Positions 19,655-28,661 of a stretch of DNA of 37,207 bases are shown one piece after another. The notes below the pieces were generated by a model. The model ran no database searches. It was not told the origin of the DNA and saw nothing but the letters and a program-made list of their open reading frames with translations. Position numbers and translations under genes: made by a program. How positions within the stretch are numbered: the first letter of the stretch is position 1; each line of letters begins with the position of its first letter. This stretch comes from Thiomonas sp. (GTDB lineage Bacteria; Pseudomonadota; Gammaproteobacteria; Burkholderiales; Burkholderiaceae_C). Location: the NCBI GenBank assembly GCA_027311065.1, contig DAICZP010000077.1, positions 1 through 37,207 on the forward strand. Reading direction: 5' to 3'.

Positions 19655-19915
19655 GTGTCGAAAGCGACTACTACGCGCAAATCCGTGGACTCCGAAACCG
19701 AAGTCCTGGCCAGTAAACCTCAGGCGTCCAAGGATGTCAATCCCTGGGATCAGATGATGGAAAATGCGGCGGAAGTTGCCTCGACCTTCCGTAAACGTCC
19801 GCAGGTCAAGGTGTCGTCGCCATGGCGCGAAGGCTTCGGGCGGCCGCTGTCACAGCGTTCACGCGAAATTTACGAGCACATCACGGCGAACAAAACGCGC
19901 CTGAAGCAGAAGTAG
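19655..19915 (+). CDS. Small basic protein of unknown function
   Basis: I do not recognise this protein. From the GTG at 19655 it has 86 residues and no signal peptide or membrane helix. The N-terminal third is rich in Ser/Thr/Lys and looks disordered (MSKATTTRKSVDSETE); the centre has NPWDQMMENAAEVASTFRK, probably a helix; the end is strongly basic (SREIYEHITANKTRLKQK). Nucleic-acid or ribosome contact would suit the charge but is only a guess. The GTG has an AAAGGG site (19643-19648) six bases upstream. ATG codons in frame at 19610 and 19625 would add 15 or 10 residues (a GMTP repeat) but lie in the small hairpins of the leader. It stands alone between gltX and the convergent pyrD. Confidence 0.6.
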   Translation: MSKATTTRKSVDSETEVLASKPQASKDVNPWDQMMENAAEVASTFRKRPQVKVSSPWREGFGRPLSQRSREIYEHITANKTRLKQK

Positions 19916-19922
19916 GCACGCT

Positions 19923-19943
19923 GCGCGCACCAGACGTGCGCGC
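19923..19943. terminator. Hairpin between convergent genes, possible two-way terminator
   Basis: GCGCGCAC (19923-19930) and GTGCGCGC (19936-19943) form a perfect 8-base stem with a 5-base loop, eight bases after the stop of the small gene and 36 bases beyond the pyrD stop on the other strand. There is no T run on either side, so termination would be weak or factor-assisted. Confidence 0.45.
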
Positions 19944-19979
19944 ATTCCGACATCGCCGATGCTTGGGGCTTGTGCAAGC

Positions 19980-21008
19980 TCATGCCATCGTGCGCAGTGC
20001 TGCTGCGCAATCCGCAACCAGGGTCGGACCGCGGTAGATGAGCCCGGTGTAGAGTTGCACAAGGTTGGCACCGGCGCGGATTTTCTCCACCGCATCCGAC
20101 GCATGGAGAATGCCTCCCACACCGATGATCGGAACACCCGGCCCGAGATGGAGGCGCAATTGCGCGACGACCCCGGTTGCACGCTCGCGCAGCGGGGTGC
20201 CGCTGAGTCCTCCGGCTTCCTCGGCATGGCGCAGCCCTTCGACCTCGGTGCGTTCAATGGTGGTGTTGGTCGCGATGACGCCATCCACGCGATGCCTGTG
20301 GACGGCTGCAGCCAGAGCCTCGATCTGGGGCGGAGCGAGGTCGGGAGCGATCTTGATCAGCAGCGGTGCGCGTCGCCCCTGGGCCTGCGCCAGGCGGTCG
20401 CGCTCCTCGTCGAGACCGGCGAGCAGGGCAGTCAGGGCCTCGTCGGACTGCAGTTGCCGCAGGTCCCTGGTGTTCGGCGATGACACGTTCACGGTCACGT
20501 AGTCGGCATGTGCATGCACGGCGCGCAGTCCGGCGCGGTAGTCGTCGAGCGCTTGTGCGATCGGGGTGGAGGCGTTTTTGCCGATATTCAGACCGAGGGG
20601 GACTTCGCGTCGGCTCGCACGCACGTGATGCAGGAAGGCGTCGAGGCCGGCGTTGTTGAATCCCATCCGATTGATCAGCGCATTTGCGGGCGTCAGGCGG
20701 AACATGCGCGGCTTGGGGTTGCCTGGCTGTGGACGCGGCGTGACGGTTCCGACTTCAATGAAGCCGAAGCCCATGGCAGCAAGCGCGTCGATCGCCTCGC
20801 CGTTCTTGTCCAGACCGGCTGCCAGCCCAACCCGATTGGGAAAATGCAGCCCCATCAATTGAACCGGGTCGTGCACGCGGGCCGATGCATAGAGCAGGGA
20901 CAAGCCCGCGTCGTGGATGACCCGCAGAGTGCGCAACGTCAGGCGGTGTGCCATTTCCGGGTCGAGTCGGAACAGCAGCGGGCGCACGGCGGTGTATGGA
21001 AAGGGCAT
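19980..21008 (-). CDS. pyrD: Dihydroorotate dehydrogenase (quinone), class 2
   Basis: Oxidises dihydroorotate to orotate in pyrimidine synthesis, passing electrons through FMN to the quinone pool at the inner membrane. The 342 residues and the N-terminal helix pair ([18 protein letters not shown]) are typical of the membrane-associated class 2. Seen: [16 protein letters not shown], the catalytic-Ser region [11 protein letters not shown] near 173-183, and FMN phosphate loops IIGVGGI and [10 protein letters not shown]. The start ATG 21008 matches the family; the open frame continues to a GTG at 21068 without similarity. Divergent from rpiA, with a 71-base gap. Confidence 0.97.
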   Translation of the reverse strand: MPFPYTAVRPLLFRLDPEMAHRLTLRTLRVIHDAGLSLLYASARVHDPVQLMGLHFPNRVGLAAGLDKNGEAIDALAAMGFGFIEVGTVTPRPQPGNPKPRMFRLTPANALINRMGFNNAGLDAFLHHVRASRREVPLGLNIGKNASTPIAQALDDYRAGLRAVHAHADYVTVNVSSPNTRDLRQLQSDEALTALLAGLDEERDRLAQAQGRRAPLLIKIAPDLAPPQIEALAAAVHRHRVDGVIATNTTIERTEVEGLRHAEEAGGLSGTPLRERATGVVAQLRLHLGPGVPIIGVGGILHASDAVEKIRAGANLVQLYTGLIYRGPTLVADCAAALRTMA

Positions 21009-21039
21009 GTTTGCAAATGGAGTGAGACTCGCGAGCGGC

Positions 21040-21047
21040 GATAATAC
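21040..21047. promoter_or_regulatory. AT-rich -10-like box in the pyrD/rpiA divergent gap
   Basis: GATAATAC contains GATAAT reading toward rpiA and TATTAT reading toward pyrD, each 5 of 6 to the -10 consensus, in an otherwise GC-rich 71-base gap. I find no good -35 at standard spacing for either direction, so this is a weak call. Confidence 0.3.
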
Positions 21048-21079
21048 GGTCGTGCAACCTTGAACCACGAAATATCCAC

Positions 21080-21754
21080 ATGACTCAGGACGAACTCAAG
21101 CGAGCGGTTTCGCAGGCCGCGTTGCGGCACGTGCCACGCGGCGAAATCATCGGCGTCGGCACGGGCTCGACGGTGAATTTTTTCATCGACGTGCTGGCGA
21201 CCATCAAGGACGAAATTCCCGCTGCGGTGTCGAGTTCTGCGCGCAGCACCGAGCGGTTGCGTGCCCATGGCTTTGACGTGGTTGACCTGAATCAGGTCGA
21301 TCGCATTCCGGTGTATGTCGACGGCGCGGATGAAATCGATGCCGCAGGTGCCATGATCAAAGGCGGCGGTGGCGCGCTGACGCGCGAAAAAATCATCGCG
21401 GAGGTCGCCGATCGCTTCGTGTGCATTGTCGACGCATCCAAGTTGGTGCAGGTGCTTGGTCGCTTCCCGCTGCCAGTGGAGGTTGTGCCGATGGCCCGCG
21501 AACTGGTGCGCAGGCAGCTCGTGGCGCTGGGCGCGGACGTGCAGTTGCGTGCGGGGTATTTGACCGACAACGGCAACGAAATCCTGGATGCACACGGCCT
21601 GTCGATCACTTCCCCACGCGAGCTTGAGCGCACGATCAACCAGATACCAGGCGTGGTGACGGTGGGACTGTTCGCACGTCGCGGTGCCGACGTGGCGCTG
21701 ATCGGTGAAGCTGAAGGGGTGTCAGAGCGTACCTTCGCGCAGCCGGCGATCTAG
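21080..21754 (+). CDS. rpiA: Ribose-5-phosphate isomerase A
   Basis: Interconverts ribose 5-phosphate and ribulose 5-phosphate in the pentose phosphate pathway. The active-site residues fall at the E. coli positions: Asp81 and Asp84 in VDGADEID, Lys94 in IKGGGGAL and Glu103 in ALTREKI; the phosphate loop is GVGTGSTV. The 224 residues are normal. Its stop TAG shares a CTAG with the stop of the convergent gene downstream, so there is no room for a terminator between them. Confidence 0.97.
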   Translation: MTQDELKRAVSQAALRHVPRGEIIGVGTGSTVNFFIDVLATIKDEIPAAVSSSARSTERLRAHGFDVVDLNQVDRIPVYVDGADEIDAAGAMIKGGGGALTREKIIAEVADRFVCIVDASKLVQVLGRFPLPVEVVPMARELVRRQLVALGADVQLRAGYLTDNGNEILDAHGLSITSPRELERTINQIPGVVTVGLFARRGADVALIGEAEGVSERTFAQPAI

Positions 21755-22395
21755 AACTGGAAGCCGGGCGGCGCGTTCGGATTCGACGGTGGCAGGACCG
21801 GCGGCTGCAGGTCTTGACCATGGTGGGGAGTCGGCGCTTTCTGCGCAGGTCGTGACGCCGGCGGCGCCAGATGCGTGGGGGCAGCGAACTTGTAGTGCGG
21901 TGGCAGTGCCGAGTTCTCAGGGTAACCGGCGGTGCTCAAAGCCTGATTCCATACTTCCGGATCGAAGCCCGGCGTCAGCGTGACGCCACCGATACTGAGC
22001 AGTGGCAGATGGTCGACGCGGGGATGGTCCGCGCGAAAGGTGGCCAGGTCAGTGGCGTCCGAGACCGTTTTTTCCGTGTAGGGCACCCCGCGCGTACGCA
22101 GCAGCTTCACGCCGTCTTCGCATGCGGGGCAGTGTGGGGTCGTGTACAGCAACACGGGCCGCTCGCGCACAAGCCGCTTCAGCGTGAAGGGTAGTACCGG
22201 CCCTTCGTCGCCGGCAGCGGTGGTGTCGACGCGTTGCGCCAGTTGCCCGGGGATGGCGGGCGGGACGTCGGTAAACGTGACCTCTCCGCTTGGACTGATG
22301 ATCTTGTACAAGGCCCAGGCACTGTGCAGCGGCACGAGCAGGGTCGCCAGGATCAGTGCATCACGCATTCGGATGGACATGAGCCGCATCACCAT
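21751..22395 (-). CDS. Exported DUF4124 and glutaredoxin-like protein
   Basis: A 214-residue protein with a signal peptide (about 1-28, ending LHSAWA), a short DUF4124-type segment (about 29-55: [17 protein letters not shown]), then a thioredoxin-fold glutaredoxin-like domain with the redox pair CPAC (89-92) in [18 protein letters not shown], the cis-Pro region [10 protein letters not shown], and a Pro-rich tail of some 50 residues. It probably acts as a thiol-disulfide protein in the periplasm; its substrate is unknown. A GGAGGA site (22400-22405) supports ATG 22395, with in-frame GTG and ATG just after. It begins 39 bases beyond the prlC stop on the same strand, so it may be the last gene of the folD-prlC unit. 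Confidence 0.8.
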   Translation of the reverse strand: MVMRLMSIRMRDALILATLLVPLHSAWALYKIISPSGEVTFTDVPPAIPGQLAQRVDTTAAGDEGPVLPFTLKRLVRERPVLLYTTPHCPACEDGVKLLRTRGVPYTEKTVSDATDLATFRADHPRVDHLPLLSIGGVTLTPGFDPEVWNQALSTAGYPENSALPPHYKFAAPTHLAPPASRPAQKAPTPHHGQDLQPPVLPPSNPNAPPGFQF

Positions 22396-22434
22396 CTATT
22401 CCTCCAGGGACACGTGGGTTTGGCGCCCGCCATG

Positions 22435-24486
22435 TCAGGCCGGCCGCGGTGGGTCGTCAGCCATGCCCTGATGGCGCAGCAGGGCATCGATGGTCGGCGC
22501 GCGGCCTCGAAAAGCGTGAAACGATTCCAGGGCATCACGGCTCCCGCCGCGGGCGAGAATCTCGTCGCGAAAACGCGCGCCCGATGCCCGGTCGATCACG
22601 CCGGACTCCTCGAAGCATGCGTAGGCATCGGCTGAGAGGACCTCAGCCCACTTGTAACTGTAGTAGCCGGCCGCATAGCCGCCAGCAAATATATGCGAGA
22701 AACTATGCTGGAACCTGGAAAAGTCTGGTGGGGTCAAGACGGCGACGTCGGCGCGCACCGCGCTGGCCAGCGCAGCCACGGCCTGGGGCGTGGCTGCGCG
22801 CAGCACATGGTGGACGCGCAAGTCGAACAGGGCATATTCGATTTGCCGCAACGTCTGCAGACCGGCCTGGAAATGGCGGCTGGCCAGCATGCGTTCGAAC
22901 AGCGCGCGCGGCAGTGCTTCGCCGCTGTCGACATGACAGGTCAGCCGCTGCAGAACATTCCAATCCCAGCAGAAGTTCTCCATGAACTGGCTGGGGAGTT
23001 CGACCGCGTCCCACTCCACACCGCTCAGGCCGGAGGCGTCGAGGTCGTCGATCCGGGTCAGGAGGTGATGAAGGCCGTGGCCGAATTCGTGGAACAAGGT
23101 CTGTACATCATCAAACGTCAGCAACGGGGGTCTGCCACCGACGCCCGCGGCGAAATTGCACGTCAACAGCGCGACAGGGGTCTGCAGCACGCCGTCGGGA
23201 CGCAGCCAGCGACCGCGCGCGTCGTCCATCCAGGCCCCCGAGCGTTTGTCGGCACGGGCATGTAGATCGGTGAGAAACTGACCCAGCAGGCGCCCCGCGG
23301 CGTCTTCGACGCGCCACAGACAGACCTCGGGGTGCCAGGCCACGCCGGGGGGCGCCGCCTCCGGGCGCACGCGCACGTCGAACAATTGGTGCACGAGGTC
23401 GAACAAGCCTTCCAGCACGCGCGGCTCGGTGAAATATTGTTTGACCTCTTGCTCGGAGTACGCGTAGCGCGACTCCCGCAGGCGTTCCGAGGCGAAGGCG
23501 ATGTCCCAGGCTCTCAGTTCGGTCAGGCCGAGCTCAGCCGCCGCGAACGCGCGGAGATCGTCGAGGTCTGATTGCGCGTGGGGTCGCGCGCGCCGCGCCA
23601 GGTCAAGCAGAAACTCTTCCACCTGCGCGGGGCCTTGGGCCATCTTGGCCTGCAGCGACAGCTCGGCGAAACTGCCGAAGCCGAGCAGTCGGGCCTCCTC
23701 GTCGCGTAGCGCGAGAAGTTCCGCCATCACCCATGAATTGTCCAGCGCGGCGTCGCCAAGGTCGCTGGCACGGGTGACATAGGCCCGATACATGCGCGCG
23801 CGAAGGTCGCGATCGTGCGCGTACTGCATCACGGGCACATAACTTGGCTGGTGCAAGGTGAAGCGCCAGCCCTGGCATCCCGCCGCGCGCGCCGCGTCAC
23901 CGGCAGCGTGGAGCACATCATCCGGGATGCCAGCGATGGCGCTTTCGTCGACGTCCAGGGTGAACGCGTTGGTGGCGTCGAGCAGGTGCTCCGAGAACGC
24001 TTGCTCCAGCTCGGCACTGCGCTCCTGGATGGCGGCATGGCGTGCGCGCGCCTCGCCCTGAAGATCCGCGCCGCCGAGACGGAAGTCGCGCAAAGCATGC
24101 GCGACGATGCGTTGCCGCGTCGCCGAAAGCTCCGCCAGCGGCAGACGCTTGTACTGCGCGAACAAGGCCTCATCAGCGCCGAGTTCGGTCCAGAACTGCG
24201 TGAGCTCGGGCAGCATCGCGTTGTAGGCGTCACGAAGTGCAGGCGTATCGGCGACGGCGTTCAGATGACCGACCATGCCCCAGCCGCGGGCCAGCCGCTC
24301 GGTGGCGACGTTCAGGGTGTCGACCACCGTGTCCCAGCGCGCGGGAAAGCCCGGTGCGGTGACGGAGCGCAGCGCGCGACGGGCGTCGGACAGCAGCACC
24401 TCCATGGCCGGGCGCACATGCAGGGGATCGACCTTGCCATAGGCAGGGAGACCAGAAAAGTCGAGCAGCGGATTGGACGCGTCCAT
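22435..24486 (-). CDS. prlC: Oligopeptidase A (M3 family zinc metallopeptidase)
   Basis: Cytoplasmic peptidase that degrades signal peptides and other short peptides. The 683 residues match the thimet-oligopeptidase/oligopeptidase A size. The zinc motif HEFGH is at 466-470 (TLFHEFGHGLHHLL), followed by the third-ligand and substrate region SGVEWDAVELPSQFMENF. The C-terminal Tyr-rich stretch FAGGYAAGYYSYKWAE is typical. Lies 6 bases after folD on the same strand, so the two are likely co-transcribed. The long open frames on the opposite strand here are shadows. Confidence 0.95.
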   Translation of the reverse strand: MDASNPLLDFSGLPAYGKVDPLHVRPAMEVLLSDARRALRSVTAPGFPARWDTVVDTLNVATERLARGWGMVGHLNAVADTPALRDAYNAMLPELTQFWTELGADEALFAQYKRLPLAELSATRQRIVAHALRDFRLGGADLQGEARARHAAIQERSAELEQAFSEHLLDATNAFTLDVDESAIAGIPDDVLHAAGDAARAAGCQGWRFTLHQPSYVPVMQYAHDRDLRARMYRAYVTRASDLGDAALDNSWVMAELLALRDEEARLLGFGSFAELSLQAKMAQGPAQVEEFLLDLARRARPHAQSDLDDLRAFAAAELGLTELRAWDIAFASERLRESRYAYSEQEVKQYFTEPRVLEGLFDLVHQLFDVRVRPEAAPPGVAWHPEVCLWRVEDAAGRLLGQFLTDLHARADKRSGAWMDDARGRWLRPDGVLQTPVALLTCNFAAGVGGRPPLLTFDDVQTLFHEFGHGLHHLLTRIDDLDASGLSGVEWDAVELPSQFMENFCWDWNVLQRLTCHVDSGEALPRALFERMLASRHFQAGLQTLRQIEYALFDLRVHHVLRAATPQAVAALASAVRADVAVLTPPDFSRFQHSFSHIFAGGYAAGYYSYKWAEVLSADAYACFEESGVIDRASGARFRDEILARGGSRDALESFHAFRGRAPTIDALLRHQGMADDPPRPA

Positions 24487-24492
24487 GTTCGT

Positions 24493-25341
24493 TCAGGCTT
24501 GTTCGCAAGCCTGCACCGTGTTGGAAAGCAGCATGGCGATGGTCATTGGGCCGACGCCGCCGGGCACTGGGGTGATCCACCCTGCCGCCTCCGATGCCGC
24601 TGCGAAGTCGACGTCGCCGCAAAGCGTGCCGTCGGGGAGGCGATTGATTCCAACGTCGATGATGGCAGCGCCCGGCTTGATCATGTCGCCGGTGATCATG
24701 CGCTGCTTTCCCACCGCCGCGATCAGGACATCAGCCTGGCGGCAGGTTGCGGCGAGATCGGGGGTTCCGCTGTGGGCGATGGTGACGGTCGCATCGGCCG
24801 CCAGCAGCATCAGGGCCATGGGTTTACCGACGATGTTGGAACGGCCGACGACGACCGCGTGCTTGCCACGAAGCTGCGCCATGCCGATGTGCGCGAGCAT
24901 CCGCATGCATCCCAGCGGCGTGCACGGGCGAAAGCCCGGGCGGCCCACCAGCAAGGCACCGGCACTGGCGACGTGGAAGCCGTCGACATCCTTGCTCGGG
25001 GCAATCGCTTCGATTACCCGCTGTGCGTCGATGTGGGCTGGCAAGGGAAGTTGCACGAGGATGCCGTGTACCGCATCGTCGCGGTTGAGCGCGTCGATGC
25101 GGCCAAGCAGTTCGGCCTCCGTGAGGCTGTCACCATACGACTCGTGGATCGAATGGATGCCGGCAGCCTTGCACGCTGCAACCTTGTTACGCACGTACAC
25201 CTCGCTGGCGGGGTCGGCGCCGACGCGTATGACGGCCAGCGCGGGCCTGCGGCCAGCCGCCGCCAGCACGGCAGCGCGCGCAGCGACTTCGGCGCGAACT
25301 TGCGCCGCGAGGGCTTTTCCGTCGATCAAGCGAGCAGTCAT
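24493..25341 (-). CDS. folD: Methylenetetrahydrofolate dehydrogenase / cyclohydrolase
   Basis: Bifunctional enzyme that interconverts 5,10-methylene-, methenyl- and 10-formyl-tetrahydrofolate with NADP+. The 282 residues are normal. Catalytic Tyr49 and Lys53 lie in [16 protein letters not shown]; the nucleotide site is [13 protein letters not shown] and the C-terminal [12 protein letters not shown] is present. It begins 26 bases after the response-regulator stop on the same strand. Confidence 0.97.
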   Translation of the reverse strand: MTARLIDGKALAAQVRAEVAARAAVLAAAGRRPALAVIRVGADPASEVYVRNKVAACKAAGIHSIHESYGDSLTEAELLGRIDALNRDDAVHGILVQLPLPAHIDAQRVIEAIAPSKDVDGFHVASAGALLVGRPGFRPCTPLGCMRMLAHIGMAQLRGKHAVVVGRSNIVGKPMALMLLAADATVTIAHSGTPDLAATCRQADVLIAAVGKQRMITGDMIKPGAAIIDVGINRLPDGTLCGDVDFAAASEAAGWITPVPGGVGPMTIAMLLSNTVQACEQA

Positions 25342-25367
25342 CGTGGTGGTCAGAAGATGGAGAGGTG

Positions 25368-25982
25368 TTATTTCACGGCGCCGAGGGCGATCTTTAGAAG
25401 GTCGGCCACCGTGTTGGCGCCCAACTTTTCCATGATGTTGGCGCGATGCGCCTCGACGGTCTTGATGCTGATGTTGAGGTCGTCCGCGATCTGCTTGTTC
25501 AACCGTCCGGCGACAATCCGCTCGAGCACCTGCGCCTCCCGGCCGGTGAGCTTGGACAGCAGGGCTTCGCGGCTTGCGCTTTGCACGTGTTCCTCAAGAT
25601 CGACGCGCGCCTTCTCGAGCATGCGATCGACCAGATCGCGCAACAGGTTCTCATTGAAGGGTTTTTCAATGAAGTCGATCGCGCCCTTTTTCATGGTGGT
25701 GACGGCCATGGGAACGTCGCCGTGACCGGTGATGAACGCCAGCGGAATATTGAGTCCGCGCTGGATCAGCCGGTCCTGCAATTCGAGACCCGTCATGCCG
25801 GGCATGCGCACGTCGACGATGAGGCAGGCAACCTCGCGTGGATCAAAGCGGGTCAGGAACACCTCGGCCGAATCGAAGCAACGCACGCGGTAGTCATTGC
25901 CCTCCAGCAGCCATTGGAGCGAATCGCGCACAGCTTCATCGTCATCGATGACGTACACGGTCCCTTTGCTTGCAGGTTTCAT
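25368..25982 (-). CDS. FixJ/NarL-type response regulator
   Basis: A 204-residue DNA-binding response regulator. The receiver domain (1-120) has the acidic pair Asp13/Asp14, the phospho-acceptor Asp57 ([10 protein letters not shown]), Thr85 and Lys107. The LuxR-type helix-turn-helix is at about 145-190 ([32 protein letters not shown]). This arrangement is that of the FixJ subgroup, whose partners are PAS-containing kinases. Its start overlaps the stop of the kinase gene by four bases (ATGA), so the two are translated together and form a pair. I infer that it controls the divergent pyruvate dehydrogenase genes and perhaps its own operon; nothing in the sequence proves the target. Confidence 0.92.
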   Translation of the reverse strand: MKPASKGTVYVIDDDEAVRDSLQWLLEGNDYRVRCFDSAEVFLTRFDPREVACLIVDVRMPGMTGLELQDRLIQRGLNIPLAFITGHGDVPMAVTTMKKGAIDFIEKPFNENLLRDLVDRMLEKARVDLEEHVQSASREALLSKLTGREAQVLERIVAGRLNKQIADDLNISIKTVEAHRANIMEKLGANTVADLLKIALGAVK

Positions 25983-28507
25983 GGGCTCGTCCGGTGGGTG
26001 GAATCTTGCAGGCCCCCGGATCCGGCCGGCGGCGCCGGCGCTTGGTCCGCGGGTTCCGCGAGCTGGAAGGGCAACGTGAAGGTGAACACGCTACCCGCCA
26101 GACCTTCTTCATTGTATTGATTCTCGGCCCATAGCCGGCCCTGGTGAAACTCGATGATGGAGCGGCAAATATTGAGCCCGATGCCCAGGCCCTCCGCCTT
26201 GGTGGTGTAAAAAGCCTCGAACAAGTGACCCATGACATCCTCGGGGATGCCGGTGCCGTTGTCACGCACCGCGAAGGTGATTTGCGTAGCGTCGGCATGA
26301 ATATCCAGATCGATACTCCGACGCACACCGCTTCGACCAGCCTTGTCGACCGCCTCGGCGGCATTGCGCAACAGGTTGAGGAGCACTTGCTCGATCAGAA
26401 TGGGGTCGGCGTGCAGACGCGGAATGCCCGCGGCGATATGCGTGAACAACCGTACATTGCGACGACGCAGTTCAATTTCGGCAAGTTCAAGCGTGTTCTG
26501 GACAATATCCTGGACGCGACAGGCGACACGATGCGGTTCACTCTTCTTGACGAAGTCGCGCACACGCTTGATGACGCCGGCGGCGCGCTGGGCCTGACGT
26601 GCGGTTTTCTCGAGTGCGGCTTCGAGTTCCTCTGGGGCCATGGCGTGGTTGCGGATGCGCGCGATCATCCCGGAGCAATAGTTGTTGATCGCCGTCAGTG
26701 GTTGGTTGAGTTCGTGCGCGAGCGATGACGCCATTTCTCCCATCGCGATCAGACGACTTGTGATTTGCGCTTTCTCTTCCTGGTTGCGGGCAATGTCTTC
26801 AGCCTGGTGACGCGCGGTGACGTCGGTGGCGATGAGCATCTGCACGATACGCCCGTCGACCCACTGGATGTAACGCTGGCGTACGTCGAACCAGCGGTCG
26901 AGCATCGCAACGCGGATTTCGTGCACCTGCGCCTGCGGATTGAGGAACTCGCCAGCTGGAAGTCCCGCAAACGCGTCGACCTCATCGGCGCCATCCTGGC
27001 CCGCGAACGGAGGCGGTTCGATACCGCTGAGCAGGTAGTGCCCGTGCGCCGACGCGCCGAACCACTGCCGATACAGCTTGTTTGCATACAGCTGCTCATT
27101 GCGATCAAGGGCCAGCACGGACACCGCGGCGTCAAGACCCTCGAGCACGGCGACAAAGCGCTCGTGGCTGGCGGCGAGCTCCTGCCGGATGCGCGTGGGT
27201 TCGGTGATGTCGGTCACGGACGTGATCCAGCCTGTCTGCCGCTCGCGCGCATCGATGAGCGCGGAGACGTACACGCGGGCGTCGAATTCGGTGCCGTCCT
27301 TCCGCGCGAGCTTCAACGCGAAGCCCGATGGCGGCGCGAGACCATCAATGATCTGCTGCAACGCCAGTGCCATTTCAGCCGATCGACGCGAAGGCCAGAA
27401 AGGGTGCGGAGGGCCGTGGCCGATGAGATCCTGCTCGGTGAATCCGGTCATGCGGCAGAAAGCAGCGTTCACGTAGGTGATGCGGCCCTTCATGTCGATG
27501 GCCTGCATCCCTGTCGACAATGAATTTTCCACCGCCCGCCGGAATGCCGTTTCCCGCGAGAGGCTTTCCTGCGTGCGCAGGCGCTCGCGCATCTGACGCC
27601 ATGTTCCCCAAAGCATCCAAAGCATCAACGCGGACAGCACGAACACAGCCCAGTAGAGGCCACGCACACCCCAGCCTGGATTGGTGTGATAACTGCTCAC
27701 ACGCAATTGCAACCCGGCGTCAAAAGGCTGGACAGGAATGATCTCCCGCAAGGGCTTGGCACCCGCTTCGGCCGAAGCGCCGCTGGCCAGGACTCGCTGG
27801 TGCCGATCGACCAGCGCCACCGCGTAGCGGGTGCTCAGTTCCTGCGCGACGCCGCCTCTCAGCAATCCCGGCACGGCGAAGACGGCGTCGATGCTTCCGG
27901 TGTCGCCCGTATCGTCAACCACGGGCGTCGCTGATTCGACCACCCAGCCGACGCCCGGAATGGTGTACGGGAGGGTGTATGCGGAGTGGGTGGTGGCCTC
28001 GGCCTGGGTGATGGCGTTGATCGTGTAGGGCTGTGTGACTGCGTGTCCGTCCCGCAGCCAGTGAAGTTCGCGCGGGAGGCTCGGACTGGTCACGATGTCG
28101 TGCACTTTGGTCGACGCATCGACGCGGTACACGAGCAGCGCACTCGGATGCTGACGCACGAACGCCACCGCCCCAGGCCTGAAACGCCGTCGCCCGCTCG
28201 GAGTCTCCTGGCTGTTGGCCATGGATTGGAGTTGCTCGAGCATCAAGCCCATCTCCAGGCTCATGCGCTGCGCTGCCCATTCGCTGTCACGCTGCAGGGT
28301 ATCCCTTTCACGTTGCAACTCTGTTTGCTGGGTGTAACGCAGCAGTGCCGCAGCAGCGCCCAGAAACAGCACGATGGACAGCAGCGGCCCGAAAAGCAGG
28401 GCGCGATCGGCGTTGGGAATGCGTCGTGGACTGCGTACGCGGGGCAGTGGAATGCGTAGCGCTTTCGGGAGCAGGTTCTTGGTGTTCACGTAAAGCAGTC
28501 TATGCAA
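25979..28507 (-). CDS. Membrane PAS-domain sensor histidine kinase
   Basis: An 842-residue sensor with a first membrane helix at about 37-58 (LLFGPLLSIVLFLGAAAALL), a periplasmic sensing domain of some 230 residues, a second helix near 290 (LYWAVFVLSALMLWML), then two clear PAS domains (FRRAVENSLSTGMQAIDM; FVAVLEGLDAAVSVLALD), a HisKA domain with His598 (SSLAHELNQPLTAINN), and a HATPase with the N box (NLLRNAAEAVDKA), G box (DNGTGIPEDV) and GLGIGLNICRSI. It resembles the FixL/DctS group. The signal is unknown. The start used is a TTG; a GTG at 28489 is an alternative and neither has a clear ribosome site, so the first residues are uncertain. The stop overlaps the regulator start. Confidence 0.92.
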   Translation of the reverse strand: MHRLLYVNTKNLLPKALRIPLPRVRSPRRIPNADRALLFGPLLSIVLFLGAAAALLRYTQQTELQRERDTLQRDSEWAAQRMSLEMGLMLEQLQSMANSQETPSGRRRFRPGAVAFVRQHPSALLVYRVDASTKVHDIVTSPSLPRELHWLRDGHAVTQPYTINAITQAEATTHSAYTLPYTIPGVGWVVESATPVVDDTGDTGSIDAVFAVPGLLRGGVAQELSTRYAVALVDRHQRVLASGASAEAGAKPLREIIPVQPFDAGLQLRVSSYHTNPGWGVRGLYWAVFVLSALMLWMLWGTWRQMRERLRTQESLSRETAFRRAVENSLSTGMQAIDMKGRITYVNAAFCRMTGFTEQDLIGHGPPHPFWPSRRSAEMALALQQIIDGLAPPSGFALKLARKDGTEFDARVYVSALIDARERQTGWITSVTDITEPTRIRQELAASHERFVAVLEGLDAAVSVLALDRNEQLYANKLYRQWFGASAHGHYLLSGIEPPPFAGQDGADEVDAFAGLPAGEFLNPQAQVHEIRVAMLDRWFDVRQRYIQWVDGRIVQMLIATDVTARHQAEDIARNQEEKAQITSRLIAMGEMASSLAHELNQPLTAINNYCSGMIARIRNHAMAPEELEAALEKTARQAQRAAGVIKRVRDFVKKSEPHRVACRVQDIVQNTLELAEIELRRRNVRLFTHIAAGIPRLHADPILIEQVLLNLLRNAAEAVDKAGRSGVRRSIDLDIHADATQITFAVRDNGTGIPEDVMGHLFEAFYTTKAEGLGIGLNICRSIIEFHQGRLWAENQYNEEGLAGSVFTFTLPFQLAEPADQAPAPPAGSGGLQDSTHRTSP

Positions 28508-28573
28508 TCCCGGACGCGAAGCGCATCATGAGGCGCGGCGCGGCGCAACGAAGGCGCGGAATTCGCGCAAAAC

Positions 28574-28613
28574 AATCGCAAGATACCATATTGTGAAAAG
28601 CAATCTTGCGATT
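28574..28613. promoter_or_regulatory. 11-base inverted repeat, candidate operator before aceE
   Basis: AATCGCAAGAT (28574-28584) and ATCTTGCGATT (28603-28613) are exact reverse complements separated by 18 bases, with centres 29 bases (about three helical turns) apart. They lie in the 154-base gap between the kinase gene (-) and aceE (+). The right arm contains TTGCGA (28607-28612), which could be a -35 box with AATACT (28629-28634) 16 bases on; binding there would then block or recruit polymerase. Likely bound by a dimeric regulator, possibly the neighbouring FixJ-type protein. Confidence 0.6.
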
Positions 28614-28661
28614 CGGGAAATTACCTGCAATACTCGCGCCCAATTCAAACGAGGAGGCCAC

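Noticed and set aside
23815..25725. A 636-residue open frame on the plus strand across prlC, folD and the regulator
   Set aside because: It covers parts of three clear minus-strand genes and has no family features; an antisense shadow.
28593..28661. GTG at 28593 as an earlier aceE start
   Set aside because: It would translate half of the inverted repeat region and adds residues unlike E1; ATG 28662 has AGGAGG directly upstream.
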